Below are positions 21,415-34,959 of a stretch of 64,000 nt of DNA, piece by piece. This DNA is from Trichoplusia ni (lineage: Eukaryota; Arthropoda; Insecta; Lepidoptera; Noctuidae), in the NCBI RefSeq assembly GCF_003590095.1, contig NC_039478.1, positions 3,906,001 to 3,970,000 of the forward strand, given 5' to 3'. Made by a program: the position numbers and the translations under genes. Each line of letters begins with the position of its first letter. Position 1 is the stretch's first letter. The notes beneath the pieces were generated by a model. The model was not told the DNA's origin and did no database searches. It worked only from the letters and a program-made list of their open reading frames with translations.

Positions 21415-24400
21415 GGTACTATCAGATTTGAACCTCTTCTTGCGCTATGGGTTCCTAGTACTAGATTCCGGCGTTCTACTGAATTTCGATCTATTCAAAA
21501 GGCCACGTACGTGGTCATTGATTGTTTACCGTTTTACGGACTTTTCCCTTAAAACATTTACAAAAGTAATGTAAATTACATGATGGAAGCTGCATATTAA
21601 TGCCCCCAACAATTATTAATCAATTAACATCAAACTAATCGGTTTAAACTTGCCCAGTGGTGCGGTGATTGAAACGTCTTTTTTTTGCTCAGGCCCATTG
21701 CTTTTTTTCTTAATCATGAGAAACAAAGGACGAGTAGGAAACGATAAGTTTGTCATAAAAACATGATTTGCTTAGCTTCGTACCATTTCCTTCACAAGCA
21801 TCAGTCTGTTAACATTCTTGTTCTCTTAGTGACAGAATATAGGCTTATCGATTGGAACTCGACGCTTTTAAGTTGGTTACAATAATCAATATTGTTGCAT
21901 GTCTATACAGCAGAAAGTGAAAGGAATTCAAAAGCTTGTAACCTCTTCATATCCTCTTCTGCCCTTGTACTTGCTTATCTGTTGCGTAATATATGTTCGT
22001 TTCTGCGGTTAATACTTTGAAAATTAGAGATGAATGAATATCACGGATAGGATATCAAAATGCAAGACGGTAAATTATAAATAAAAAATATTTTGTTCGA
22101 TCTTAAGTAATAACAATATCATTTGATATAGTAAGGAATGCATTTCATGTATGTAAAAAACGTCACTAAACCTAATAGAAGAAAACAAAATTTTGAATGT
22201 AGGTACCTCAGCTACTTTAGTTTTTTTTTAATAACTAGCCATAAATCAGAAATCGTTACGTCTGTAACGATAAAATAGCATTTTATGAAGGCTGGAGGGT
22301 GAAACGGCCTAAGGAACTAGATTTAGGTCGACGCAGCCACTCACAAAGCCGGCTTTATTTGATTCCTTAATAACAGTATTGATACATCCGTATCACTCTA
22401 AAAACTGGCCCATACTAGTGAATTATAATATCACGGTTCAAGTTCATGTTATAATTTTCATTTTTTATGTCATTAATCGTAAGAATTTCCGAAAACCTTT
22501 CACGGATACCTTGAACTTTATAAAATATAGTTAACTCCTTGCACTTCTCGGTCCCTAGTATTAAACTTGAGGACTGCTTCGGGATCCGACGCCCGTTCAT
22601 ATGCAGCCAGCTTGACGCATAGTCAAAGAGCGCTCCGTATAGAAAATTTATCGTCAATCGGTCCCTATGATTAGCTGTTTGTTCCATAGAATGTATTGTG
22701 TTACAGTTAGAAAGTGTAGAGGAGTATAGATTAATGTATTGAAATTGTTCATAGATAATTTAGTCATGCCCGTTGGGTTCCAGAATTACTAAAATTCGGC
22801 TGAACAGAGTACGTGCATGATTTTGAAGTTTCGGTACTCCCATTTGAAAACAAAATGAATAGTACAAAAGATAGAATAAAAAAAATAAACGCTTATTTCG
22901 TAGGTCAAAATATGATAACAATATCACATAGTTTAAATGAGAATGTGTACTGAAATCGTAAATAAATGCTCTCATAATTAATGATGCCCTAGTCACTAGC
23001 TACTATTAATAGCAACTATTTCAGGCTACCGGAAAGCTTGCTAGCTGTGTAGGGTACTGTGAACACGTTTACGATGTGTGTGTGAGATGCACTCCTCTCT
23101 CAATGTCACGTTATCTCTTCTTGCCTATGCACTCCTTGTTTCAAAGCATTTTGTGGGGTGGGGGTGTGGTATCGAGGTTGTTGCACGCAAGCTAACAAAA
23201 CCAGTAAAAACTAGTCATCATGACCTTGTAGCCAATGTCCTGCACGCTTCTGCAAAATATAGTTTAAATACGAGTATTTATTCAACTTTTATTTTGAAAA
23301 CTCACGGTAGTAACTAAATATAAAAAACACAACCATTTAATTAAACATCAAATCAAAATAATAACCATTACCTATTTAAATATTTCTCATTTAACTTGTT
23401 TCAAATACGAGAGACAGTTTATGTTAAAGACAATTCATATTAAACAAAAAGTTACATTGAAGCTCATTAAAATAGTCAGTGTCAGCAACCTCTTCTTGCG
23501 TTATAGACTACTAGTACTAGATTTCGGCGTTTTTCTGAATTTCGATCTACTCAAAAGGCCCACGCGGTCTCACGTTACTTGTTTATTGACCTTTTGACGG
23601 ACTTCCTCTAAAAAACATTTACAAAAGTAATGTAAATTGCCTAATGGTGGTTATGTTTAGCCCTCGAACAACAACTAGCTATTCGGGTTAAACTTGCCCT
23701 GTCCTACTGAAAAATTAAATTAATAGAATAGCCTCATCGACTTCAGCGTAATCATTAAACATTAGATAATTAGTGATACTTGTATTTGGTTTCAAGATGG
23801 ATTACGATGAAAAAAAAGTACGTGTGGCCCTCGGAGACTGCCGCGGCAAAGCTATTGCATAGTATTTTTATCAAGTTATGCAATAAAAACTATGTATTTA
23901 ATTTATTTACACAGTATTTTTTTATATACGAAAACTCACATTTTCTCAACGCAATTCGTGGTGTATTGCATCTTATGAGATGAATAAAACGATTTGGAAT
24001 TAATTTGATGAGATTTCAACTTTTCAGTTTGAACCCGCGTTATGAACAAGAACAACTGCAATACGAAAACAACATTTGTCCAAAAATCAAGTTTAAAATT
24101 TAGCATTTTATTAAATTCGTGAGTACTAATAATTTTTACTGATGATTTAAGTATTTGTTTTGACTCTGGCTTTAAATTTGTAGTAACTCAGAAGTCGGGT
24201 TTTCACACTACACGATACTTAAATATCGGGAAAGCTGTTTACGACCTGCGCGGTGAACGCACGTGATCGTCGCCCGCCGTACGTCAGTCAGTTGAATGCG
24301 TCAGCAGGGACTGCACGCCGCTGAGTGCAAAATATTCAAAACCAACGTGTTGCAAGGGTCTATGCAACAAAATTCACTGACACTATGTTCAATATACTGT

Positions 24401-24603
24401 AATACACCGCTTTTAAGTCATATCATAATTATTTTATGTCATAAATCCTGAGATATTTACAAATTCCTATCCTGAAGTCTAAAAACGTGGTTTTCTACTC
24501 GTCGGTCTAGGATTAAACAGCTAACCAGTAGCTAGCAAAAATGAACCTTAGTCTGAAAGTGTTAGGGTTCACTATTGTAAAATAATTGAACTGTACTTGC
24601 AAC
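21415..24603 (+). repeat. Array unit E (short type)
   Basis: Short-type unit of about 3.19 kb. The first 250 bases or so are nearly identical to the start of unit A, including the variants gcgctatggg and cacgtacgtgg. The tRNA-Lys-like site near 22,768 has lost several bases and is the only clearly deleted copy. The exon-like block is at about 22,980-23,275 and the second landmark copy at 23487. Confidence 0.9.
22415..22687 (-). other. Conserved small open frame downstream of the tRNA-Lys-like site (best copy)
   Basis: A 90-codon frame beginning MEQTANHRDRLTINFLYGAL and containing FDYASSW and GRRIPKQSSSLILGTEK. It lies on the same strand as the tRNA-Lys-like site and just downstream of it. 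Related frames occur at 942-1178, 14201-14401, 25538-25774, 28542-28736 and 35048-35239. Several differences between copies are silent (for example CAG/CAA in the KQSS stretch) or conservative. I do not recognise the family. It could be the start of a dead gag-like frame, or simply an open frame inherited by all copies. It is too short and too damaged between copies to be called a gene. Confidence 0.3.
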
Positions 24604-27600
24604 GGTCCTATCAGATTTGAACCTCTTCTTGCGTTATGAGTTCCTAGTACTAGATTTCGGCGTTTTCCTGAATTTCGATTTACTCAAAAGGCCACGTGGT
24701 GTTTATTGTTTACCTTTTGACGGACTTCCTCCTTAAAATATTTACAAAAGTAATGTGAATTACATGATAGAGGTTCCACATTAATGGCCCCAACACGTCA
24801 AATAACTACTAGCTAATCGGTTTAAACTTGGCCAGTGATGCGATGATTAAAACGTATTTTATTTGCTCAGTCCCCATTGCTTTTTTTCTAGATCATCAGA
24901 AACAAAGGACGAGTAGGAAACGATAAGTTTGTCATAAAAACATGATTTGCTTAGCTTCGTACCATTTCCTTCACAAGCATCAAGTCTTTTAACATTCTTG
25001 TTCTCTTAGTGACTGAATGCAGGCTTATCGATTGGAACTCGACGCCCTTAAGTCGTTTACAATAATCAATATCGTTGCATGTCTATACAGCAGAAAGTGA
25101 AAGGAATTCAAAAGCTTGTTACCTCTTCATATCCTCTTCTGCCCTTGTACTTGCTTATCTGTTGCGTAATATATGTTCGTTTCTGCGGTTACTACTTTGA
25201 AAATGACAGATAAATGAATATCCAGGATAGGATATCAGAATGCAAGACAGTAAATTATAAAAACTAAATATATTGTTCGATCTTAAGTATAAATAATTTT
25301 ATATAGAAAGGAATGCATTTCATGTATGTAAAAAACGTCACTAAACCTAATAGAAGAAAACAAAATTTTGAATGTAGGTACTTCAGCTACTTTAGTTTTT
25401 TTTAATAACTAGCCATAAATCAGAAATCGTTACGTCTGTAACGATAATATACCACTTTATGAAGGCTGGAGGGTGAATCGGGCGTAAGAACTAGATTTAG
25501 GTCGACGCAGTCACTCACAAAACCGGCTTTATTTGATTCATAAATAACTGTGTTGATACATCCGTGTCACTCTCGGAACTGGCCCATACCAGTGAATCAT
25601 AATATCACGGTTCAAGTTCATGTTATAATTTTTATTTTTTATGTCATTAATCATAAGAATTTCCGAAAACCTTTCACGGATACCTTGAACTTGATAAAAT
25701 ATAGTTAACTCCTTGCACTTCTCGGTCCCTAGTATTAAACTTGAGGACTGCTTCGGGATCCGACGCCCGTTCATATGCAGCCAGCTTGACGCATAGTCAG
25801 AGAGCGCTTCATATGGAAAGTTTATCTCGAATCGGTCCCTACGATTAGCTGTTTGTTCAAAAGAATTTATTGTGTTACAGTTAGAAAGTGTAGAGGAGTA
25901 TAGATTAATGTATAGAATTTGTGAATTGATAATTTAGTCACGCCCCGCGTCGGGCGCCAAAATAACTAAAATTCGGCTGAACAGAAGTACGTCCATTATG
26001 TTTGAAGTTTCTGTCACTCCCATTTAAAAACAAATGAACAATGGCGCAAATTGAAAGAATAAAAAAATATACGCCTTTTCAATACTTACTTCGTAAAACA
26101 TATAATTATAAATTCGTTTAAATGAGAATGTTCACTGAAATCTTGAATCATAATTAATGATGCCCTAGTCACTAGCTACTATTAAAAGCAACTATTTCAG
26201 GCTTCCGGACGGCTTGCTAGCTGTGTAGGTTAACGATGTATGTGTGAGATGCACTCCTCTCTCAATGTCACTTTATCTCTTCATGCCTATGCACTCCTTG
26301 TTTCAAAGCATTTTGTGGGGTGGGGGTGTGGTATCGATGTTTTTGCAGGCAAGCTAACAAAACCAGTAAAAACTAGTAATCATGACCTTGTAGCCAATGT
26401 CCTGCACGCTTCTGCAAAATATAGTTTAAATACGAATATTTATTCAACTTTTATTTTGAGAACTTACGGGTAACTAAATATAAAAAACACAACCATTTAA
26501 TTAAACATCAAATCAAAATAATAACCATTACCTACTTAAGTATTCTTCATTTAACTTCTTTCAAATACGAGAGACAGTTTATGTTAAAGACAATTTATGC
26601 TAGATAAAAAGTTATATTGAAACTCATTATAATAGTCAGTGTCAGCAACCTCTTCTTGCGTTATGGACTCCTAGTACTAGATTTCGGCGTTTTTCTGAAT
26701 TTCGATCTACTCAAAAGGCCCACGTGGTCACGTTACTTGTTTATTGACCTTTTGACGGACTTCCTCTAAAACACATTTACAAAAGTAATGTAAATTTCAT
26801 AATGGTGGTTATGTTTATGCCCCCAACACCCCGAACAACAACTAGCTAATCGGGAGAAACTTGCCCTGGCCTACCGAAAAATTAAATTAATAGAACAGCT
26901 TCATCGACTTCAGCGTAATCATTAAACATTAGCTAATTAGTGATACTTGTATTTGGTTTGAAGATGGATTACGATGAAAAAAAAGAACGTGTGGCCCTCG
27001 GAGACTGCCGCGGCAAAGCTATTGCATAACATTTTTTATCAACTTATGCAATAAAATTATGTATTTAATTTATTTACGCAGTATTTTTTTTTTTATATAC
27101 GAAAACTCACATTTTCTCAACGCAATTCGTGGTGTATTGCATCTTATGAGATGAAATGAATAAAACGTTTTGGAATTAATTTGATGACATTTCAACTTTT
27201 CAGTTTGAACCCGCGTTATAAAGAAGAACAACGGCAATACGAAAACAACATTTGTAAGTTAAAATTTTATCATTTTATTAAATTCGTGAGGACTAATATT
27301 TTTACCGATGATTTAAGTATTTGTTTTTACTCTGGCTTTAAATTTGTAGTAACTCAGAAGTCGAGTTTTCAAAATACACGAGAATTAAATATCGGGAAAG
27401 CTGTTTTCGACCTGCGCGGTGAACGCACGTGAGCGTCGCCCGCCGCACGTCAGTCAGTTGAATGCGTCAGCAGGGACCGCACGCCGCTGAGTGCAAAGTA
27501 TTCAAAACCAACGTGTTGCAAGGGTGTACGCAACAAAATTCACTTACACTACGTTCAATATACTGTAATACACCGCTTTTAAGTCATATCATAACTATTT

Positions 27601-27770
27601 TATGTCATAAATCCTGGGATATTTACAAATTCCTATCCTGAAGTCTAAAAACGTGGTTTTCTACTCGTCGGTCTAGGACTAAACAGCCAACCAGTAGCTA
27701 GCAAAAAAGGACCTTAGTCTGAATAGTCTTACGGTTCACTATAATAAAATAATTGAACTGTACTTGCAAC
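24604..27770 (+). repeat. Array unit F (short type)
   Basis: Short-type unit of about 3.17 kb and the sister of unit A. Matching small open frames lie exactly 24,596 bases apart (942 and 25538; 1644 and 26240). The tRNA-Lys-like site is at 25942-25959 and the second landmark copy at 26643. Confidence 0.9.
25942..25959 (-). other. tRNA-Lys-like primer-binding-site match, unit F
   Basis: 16 of 18 matches, identical to the copy at 1346. Confidence 0.5.
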
Positions 27771-28736
27771 GGTCCTATCAGATTTGAACCTCTTCTTGCG
27801 TTATGGGTTCCTAGTTTCGGCGTTTTTCTGAATTTCGATTTACTCAAAAGACCAAGTGGTTTTTATTGTTTACCTTTTGACGGACTTCCTCCTTAAAGTA
27901 TTTGCAAAAGTAATGTGAATTACATGATAGAAGTTCCACATTAATGGCCCCAACATGTCAAATAACTACTAGCTAGTCGGTTTAAACTTGCCCAGTGATG
28001 CGATGATTAAAACGTATTTTATTTGCTCAGAATGCAAGACACTAAATAATTATTAATAAAGAATATTTTGTTGGATCTTAAGTAATAGCAATATCATTTG
28101 ATATAGTAAGGAATGCATTTCATTTATCTAAAAAAACGTCACGAAACCTAATAGAAAAAAATAAAATTTTGAATACAGGTACTTCAGCTGCTTTAGTTTT
28201 TTTTTTAATAACTAACCATAAATCCGAAATCGGGACGTCTGGACTACAATAAAACTTTATAAAGGCTAGAGGGTGCAACGGGCTTAGGAACTAGATTTAG
28301 GTCGACGCAGCCACTCACAAAGCCGGCTTTATTTGATTCATAAATAACAGTATTGATACATCCGTGTCACTCTAAAAACTGGCCCATACCAGTGAATTAT
28401 AATATCACGGTTCAAGATCATGTTATTATTTATTAATAATATTTTTTATGTCATTAATCATAAGAATTTCCGAAAACCTTTCACGGATACCTTGAACTTG
28501 ATAACATATAGTTAACTCCTTGCACTTCTCGGTCCCTAGTATTAAACTTGAGGATTGCTTCGGGATCCGACGCCCCGACAGCTAGACGCATAGTCAAAGA
28601 GCGCTCCATATGGAAATTTTATCGCCAATCGGTCCCTATGATTAGCTGTTTGTTCCATAGAATTTATTGTTACATTAAGAAAGTGTAGAGGAGTATAGAT
28701 TAATGTATTGAAATTGTTCATAGATAATTTAGTCAT

Positions 28737-28754
28737 GCCCCGCGTTGGGCGCCA
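28737..28754 (-). other. tRNA-Lys-like primer-binding-site match, unit G first copy
   Basis: 17 of 18 matches to the tRNA-Lys 3' end. Confidence 0.55.
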
Positions 28755-29091
28755 AAATATCTAAAATTCGGCTGAACAGAATACGTCCATTATGTTTGAA
28801 GTTTCAGTCACTCCCTATTAGAAACAAATGAACTATGGTGCAAATAGAAAGAATAAAAAAATATACGCCTATTTCAATACTTATTTCGTAGGTCAAAATA
28901 TAATAAAAATATCACATAGTTTAAATGCAAGTTCACTGAAATCTTGAATAAATGCTCTCATAATTGATGATGTCCTAGTCACTAGCTACTATTAATAGCA
29001 ACTATTTCAGGCTACCGGAAAGCTTGATAGCTGCGTAAGGGTACTGTGAACACGTTAAAGATGTATGTGTGAGATGCACTCCTCTCTCAAT

Positions 29092-29139
29092 GTCCCGTTA
29101 TCTCTTCATGCCTGCATAGGCATGAAGAGATAACGGGAC
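29092..29139. repeat. Perfect hairpin, 22-bp arms with gcat spacer
   Basis: Arms 29092-29113 and 29118-29139 are exact reverse complements. This is the same hairpin as at 4475, but its 4-base spacer is in the opposite orientation. Confidence 0.95.
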
Positions 29140-29312
29140 TTGTTTCAAAACATTTTCGGCGCATGTGCAAGCCTGAGCCTCGTGCTGATGAGGTTGCAAA
29201 ACCAGTAAAAACTGTTCTCCGTGACCTTGTAGCCAATATCCTGCAAGCTTCTAACAAAATATAGTTTAAATACGAGTATTTACAAAACTTTATTTTGAAA
29301 ACTTAAGGAAGT

Positions 29313-29519
29313 CTAGTTATGATTTATACCTACCCTGTTTATTTCAAATTTTTCATTATATCTTCGCTCATATTAATCGCAGCGTTAAAGTTTATAGCCA
29401 AGCCTTCCTCGATGAATGGTCTATTCAACACAAAAAGATTTTTCCAATTTGGACCAGTTTCTGAGATTAGCGCGTTCAAACAAACAGACACACTCTTCAG
29501 CTCTATATATTAGTATAGA
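29313..29519 (-). mobile_element. 3'-truncated Helitron, unit G
   Basis: Same element and truncation as at 4699 and 17386, with a 3-base deletion in the ggaccagtagttcc part. Confidence 0.8.
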
Positions 29520-29610
29520 TATCAAATCATTATTGAGTACATTTATTACTAAGGAAATACGAGGAATGCTTTGCAAGCTAGACTGAGTGCTACACTGATA
29601 CAAATTAAAA

Positions 29611-29880
29611 TTGTCGTAGTGATGTCGTGTTTGGTATCAAAATAAAGGTCTTGATCTGAAATAGTCAAATATAATGAAATAAATAAGAATAATAAGGAAG
29701 AGGAATAACTTCCATGAAAATCGCGCGCAGTAGGCGCCGCGACGTCCGTGTAATATCGATCGTATCACGGGCGGTTCTTTTGGAGCAAGCTGCGCATCGA
29801 GTACATTTTTTGTAGTTAATTCTAAAAAGATATGGATATCGAAAAATATCAGAGAAAAAAATATGGATCCAACTCCTACA
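29611..29880. repeat. Palindromic-ended element p, unit G, right end lost
   Basis: The left end and middle match the copy at 5001. From about 29,825 the sequence is replaced by an unrelated stretch (aaaaagatatggatatcg and following) and the right inverted repeat is absent. Confidence 0.55.
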
Positions 29881-30158
29881 TCAGTCAAATAACTTGTTAT
29901 AACTAAAAGTACAATTGATTCGTCCATTCTGTGTTCATAGATCTTTTTACTGATTTTACACTCACATTTATTCTAAGCAATTGTCAAGAAAATTCTATCA
30001 AAGAGGATTAATTGGCAAATATCGTTCTATACTTACTAAAATATTTACATGTATAATATCAAATCATTGTAGAGAAGTTACATTTATTTGCTTATTTTTT
30101 AAAATATGAGGAACGCTTTGCAAGTTGGACAGAGCGCTACACTGTTACATATTAAAAT

Positions 30159-30454
30159 TGTCGTAGTGTTGTCGTGTTTGGTATCAAAATAAAGGTCTTG
30201 ATCTGAGACAGTCAAATGTTACTAAATCCATTAGTTATAATAAAAAGAAGGACGATTTACTGCTATGAAAATCACGTGCTGTTGGCGCCGCGATGTCCGA
30301 GTAATATCGATCGTACTCACGTTTTGTACTTAGAGAGCAAACTGCGCGCATCGAATATGTTTTCCGTAATAAATTCTTAAACATGGTTATTATATTCAAA
30401 TTATTCATTTCGAGACCTTCATTTTGATACCAAACATCACTATGATATCACAAC
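30159..30454. repeat. Palindromic-ended element p', unit G
   Basis: Same element as at 5563, both ends present. Confidence 0.6.
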
Positions 30455-30877
30455 ATATAATTCGTTTCAAAGTATACAATTTATTTTATTCCGCTTCTTT
30501 GCTTTAAGGCAGTTATCACAGTTGTGGTTAATAAAAAAAAGAATAAAAAAAGTAATGACACGAATGCATTAATATAAAAATGTACTCTTTCGTCGGCGAA
30601 AAACCGACCAAATCCTTGGCTACATGTGACCCTGGTACTGATGCGATGCACTCTCGGGCTGGGTGCCAGATAAGTTCAGTCGAGTTGATAATATCCGACT
30701 TATGTGGGCTAGGCCACGCCTCATGTTTTAATTATAATGTAGGGTTCCATTCTATTTGACTTACCCAGATCAATACATTCTTTTAATACCAAATACTTTT
30801 CCCTTGAACCCTTGCTAATAAAAAGCTTTGTGTAACTTTCAAAACGTTATTCGTGTTGGCTCAAAGATTTTACAAAA

Positions 30878-32036
30878 TCTATATACATAAAACTCAAAGG
30901 TGACTGACTGACATAGTGATGCAACAACGCACAGCCGAAACCACTGGACGGATCGGACTCAAATTTGGCATGCAGGTAGATGTTATATTGTAGGCATCCG
31001 CTAAGAAAGAATTTTGATAAATTTCACCCCCAAGGAGTTAAATAAGGGGATGAAAGTTTGTATGAAACTTTGTCAATTTTAAAGCGATCGGGCTGAGACT
31101 TTGCATGCATATAGCTACTATAACGTAAGCATTGCTTAAGAAATGATTTTGATAAATTTCACCCCTAAGGGGAAAAATATTGGATGAAAGTTTGTATGAA
31201 ACTTTGTCAAAGTTAATCTTATAAATGTACAGTTTGTGAGAGTGAATGGATGTATGTTTGTTGTTATTCTTTTAAGCAACGGCTAAACTTATTTGGTTGA
31301 AATTTGGTATGTAGAGAGGTGATACCCTGAATTAACACATAAGTAGGTATATTCCGTTTTATATCGGTCAAAATTGATGAAACCGTATAAGTAACGATAT
31401 TTGTTGAAAAAAAACGTTGTTTGGGAGGTAACGAAAACGCTGCCTAAACCCTTTAAGATATAAGAAAATAATGTATCGTGTAATTGTATATTTAACGGAA
31501 AAGTTACCATATTATGTCTTTCTCTCAATGTCTTAACAAGTGGGCAATTATAAAGCTAAATTGGAAAGCTATTGCATAAATACAGTATTAATCAATGTGA
31601 TTTCATACTTGTCGATCCAATGGACAAGGATTACCATCTTATTTTGGATTCAATGCTATGGTCATTTTAAAGTTCAATTTGATTTGTACGGGGTTTTATC
31701 CTCGAACCTCCTTGAAACTTATGAGCTTCTGGTATTGTCCTGCTGTTTGCGGGTACTGCAGTGGTTCTGCAAGAAGGTAGGTACTACAGATATTTTTCAT
31801 TTACAATTCGACCTTTGCGAATAGTATATTAATGAGAAAGTAACTCTGTCTGTCTGTCTGTCTGTTACGCTTTCACGTCTAAACCACTGAACTGATTTTA
31901 ATGAAATTTGGTACAGAGATAGAGTTGACCTTGACAAAGAACATATGATAGTTTTTATCCCGGACTTTAGAAGAGTTCTCTTGGAAACGCGATATAACCG
32001 ACCTCGACGCGGGCGAAGCCGCGGGCAAAAAGCTAG
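30878..32036 (+). mobile_element. 1.16-kb non-autonomous Helitron, unit G
   Basis: Sister of the copy at 6282, collinear over its whole length with a few small differences, including loss of one of two tandem tttgtatgaaac repeats. Confidence 0.8.
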
Positions 32037-32370
32037 TAATATTATATGACGCAAAACACTGTCCCATGACAAACAGATTGTTCCATTGTGACATTTACTG
32101 ATGGAGTATCTTGGAATATTTAAATCTAAACATACATTGGCTCATATTAAAACACCCCACAGGCCGCCACCCGCCGTGACCTGTATGAAAGGCTAAATGG
32201 CTTTAAGGAAGAAGATATTACCTTTAATCGGGTATTTTCTTCATAAGAACGACATTTTGGAAACCAAGAAAATAAATTAAATTTTGCTCAAGTTGCATAC
32301 CTAAAAGTTTAAAAAGAGCCTGGAAAACAGGCTTTTCGGGAAAAATCTTTTGATTGATTTTACAAAGTAA

Positions 32371-32565
32371 CTAACTGTTGCCCGCGACTCCGTCCGCGAG
32401 GTTAGAAGACTTAATTTAAAATTTATGTCTTCTATATCTATCTACCCTGTTTTTTCCACATTTATCATTGTATCTTCGCTCGTATTAGTCGCAGCGTGAG
32501 ATTAGCCTGAGATTAGCGCGTTCAAACAAAAAAACAAACTCTTCAGCTTTATACATTAGTATAGA
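32371..32565 (-). mobile_element. Short Helitron with both ends, unit G
   Basis: Sister of the copy at 10434, with the same ends and the same internal deletion. Confidence 0.8.
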
Positions 32566-34766
32566 GTATAGATTTGCTTGTATTTTTTGCAGGTTACGGT
32601 GATAACACGCTAACGATGTATATATGAGATGAACTCCTCTCTCAATGTCACGTTATCTCTTCATGCCTATGCAGTCCTTGTTTCAAAGCATTTTCGGTGC
32701 ATGTGCAAGCCTGCGCCTCGTGTTATCGAAGTTGTTGCACGCAAGCAAACAAAACATGTAAAAACTATTCACCATGACCTTGTAGCCAATATCCTTTAAG
32801 CTTCTAACAAAATATAGTTTAAATACGATTATATTTAACTTTTATTTTGAAAATTTAAGGTAGTATATAAATATAAAAAACACAACTATTTCATTAAACA
32901 TCAAATCAAAATAATCACCATTACCTACTTAAATATTCTTTCTTCATTTAACTTCTTTCAAATACGAGTGACAATGTTAAAGAAAATTTATGTTAGACAA
33001 CAAGTTACATAATCATTAAAATAGTCAGTGTGTTGTCGTGTTTGGTGTCAAAATGAAAATCGTGGTTTCAGACAGCGAAACGTAACTGTTGGATATCCAC
33101 ATAATTACCCAAACTTCAATCGACTTACATGATACGAATAATAACTGTGGTTCGATTCAACAGGCCTAGCAGCCGAATGACGATAATACGTTATGTGAAG
33201 CCCTAGGCCCTTGCTCTGGTTCTCGCGGCGCCTCACTCAAAGTCCCGTTAGTGGAGCGTGGCGCGGCGGTGACAGTGCACGCCGTTGCTGCTCTCTTGTA
33301 TGCGTCCCTATGAAAATATTGTTGCGTTTGTTGCCTTAACCAACGATTAATATTTTTGGTCTAAAATAACGCTCACTTTGGAATACGTTTTTACATAATG
33401 ATATAAAGCTTTATCAAAATAATTATAAGCGTTACTAGTATTTATCTTTGTACTAAGTTGTCCTTAACATCGTTTAATTACAGGAAATATCTTAGGAGAC
33501 ATCAGTTTTGTAACGTAAATCCGTACCAAAATACTTCATATTACATAAACTACTGTATCTCTATCGACGTTTGACGTAACATATATATTTATTAGTTGCT
33601 TAAAGCCCCACGTTGTGCGCCAAAACACATTTTTTTTCAATTTTAATTGCGATGTATAAAAAAATGCAGAAAATATATTTATTTACTAGGGCTTTTTAAA
33701 AACTTGACGTATGAAATGAATTGAAAGATAGAAACTATTTTATAAATGTCTGGTTTTATATGGACCTCGCACTAAACGCATAATTTGTCTGCATCTCTTG
33801 AGAATCGCGTATAGGATTTAATCCAAGGCGCTCTTTGCCTATACAGCGAGCTGGCGGCGGTGACCGGGCTTCGGATCTCGTCACAATTTCGATTTGCAAT
33901 ACTAGGGAAGCAGAAGCGAAAGAGAGTTACATGCATTATCAACAACAGCGTTAATACCACTTCATGCCGTATCTGAAACGTATAACCTAAGCCTTCCAAT
34001 ATAAGGTCTCGTTTTGCATGCAAACTTTCAGAACTTTAACGGTTTGATCACTAGCTTCATTCAACATTTGCATCAAAGTATGGGCGTCTATGAAGGTTTT
34101 TTGCAAATTGCTCGTTATTAATGACATAAAACCTTGAAACGGTAACACAAAAACACATCATAATTTCACCATCCTTGAGTATGATCCATTTTCCATGAAG
34201 ATACGGCAGTATCAACAGTGTTATTATGAATCAAACAAAGCCGGCTTCACAGGAGGCGTGGCCGAGCTTCACACAGTTTTTGGACTTGTTTCGCGCTCTC
34301 AACTTCGTCAAAATAGAACAAGTATTTGTGTACCTGAAAAATGAGGTAAATAAATTTAATATTTGTTGATTTGTAAGATCGTCATAGGATATCAGGTCGG
34401 AAATCACATTTTCGAATGTAATTAAATTGAGATCATTTTTATTTCGCACCTAAATAAATTAATGAAATTATATGCAGAGCTTTTTCAAGAAGAAAGGAGT
34501 ATTTGCGTCGAACATAATAATATCAACTGACTTTGAATAGTTGAATGACAGTGTAGTGACCTGAGCATCCGGTGGGAGAACTACGTCACCACGGTGCGAG
34601 AGCGAGACCGCACTAGTGCGGCGTCGCGCTCACGCTCGAGTGGCAACTACTGTCTCAGCAGTTGGTTGTCATTCGGGAAAAATAACAGTAATGGCATCTT
34701 AGCCAGCAACCGCCGAGTTTTTCCTGCTATGGTTTTGAATGAACTTTTTTATTCCGTATTATTACT

Positions 34767-34959
34767 TTACCTCCTCTCAAACTCTTCATTGGCAATGTCT
34801 ACAATAGCAACGTTTTCAACGCTCTGTTTTCCCCGTTTTGTTTGTACCTTGAGCAAATCATTTTCAGCCGAAGACACACCAAGACTCAAACATACAAAAT
34901 GTTGGAACTCAGAGTGGTTGTAACCGGCTACTGAAAAATCGATTAATGGATTCGGCAGC
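34767..34959 (-). other. Exon-like fragment with splice acceptor, present in one unit only
   Basis: On the minus strand an acceptor-like end (cattacag, AG at 34960-34961) is followed by 63 open codons including FSVAGYNHSEFQHFVCL and ending in NEEFERR. The final codons and the stop lie in sequence shared with the array (cctcctc in the other copies). In units B and H the same place continues with unrelated sequence, so about 34,780-35,070 was brought in from elsewhere. I do not recognise the protein. It may be a captured host-gene exon or part of an unknown element. Confidence 0.35.
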
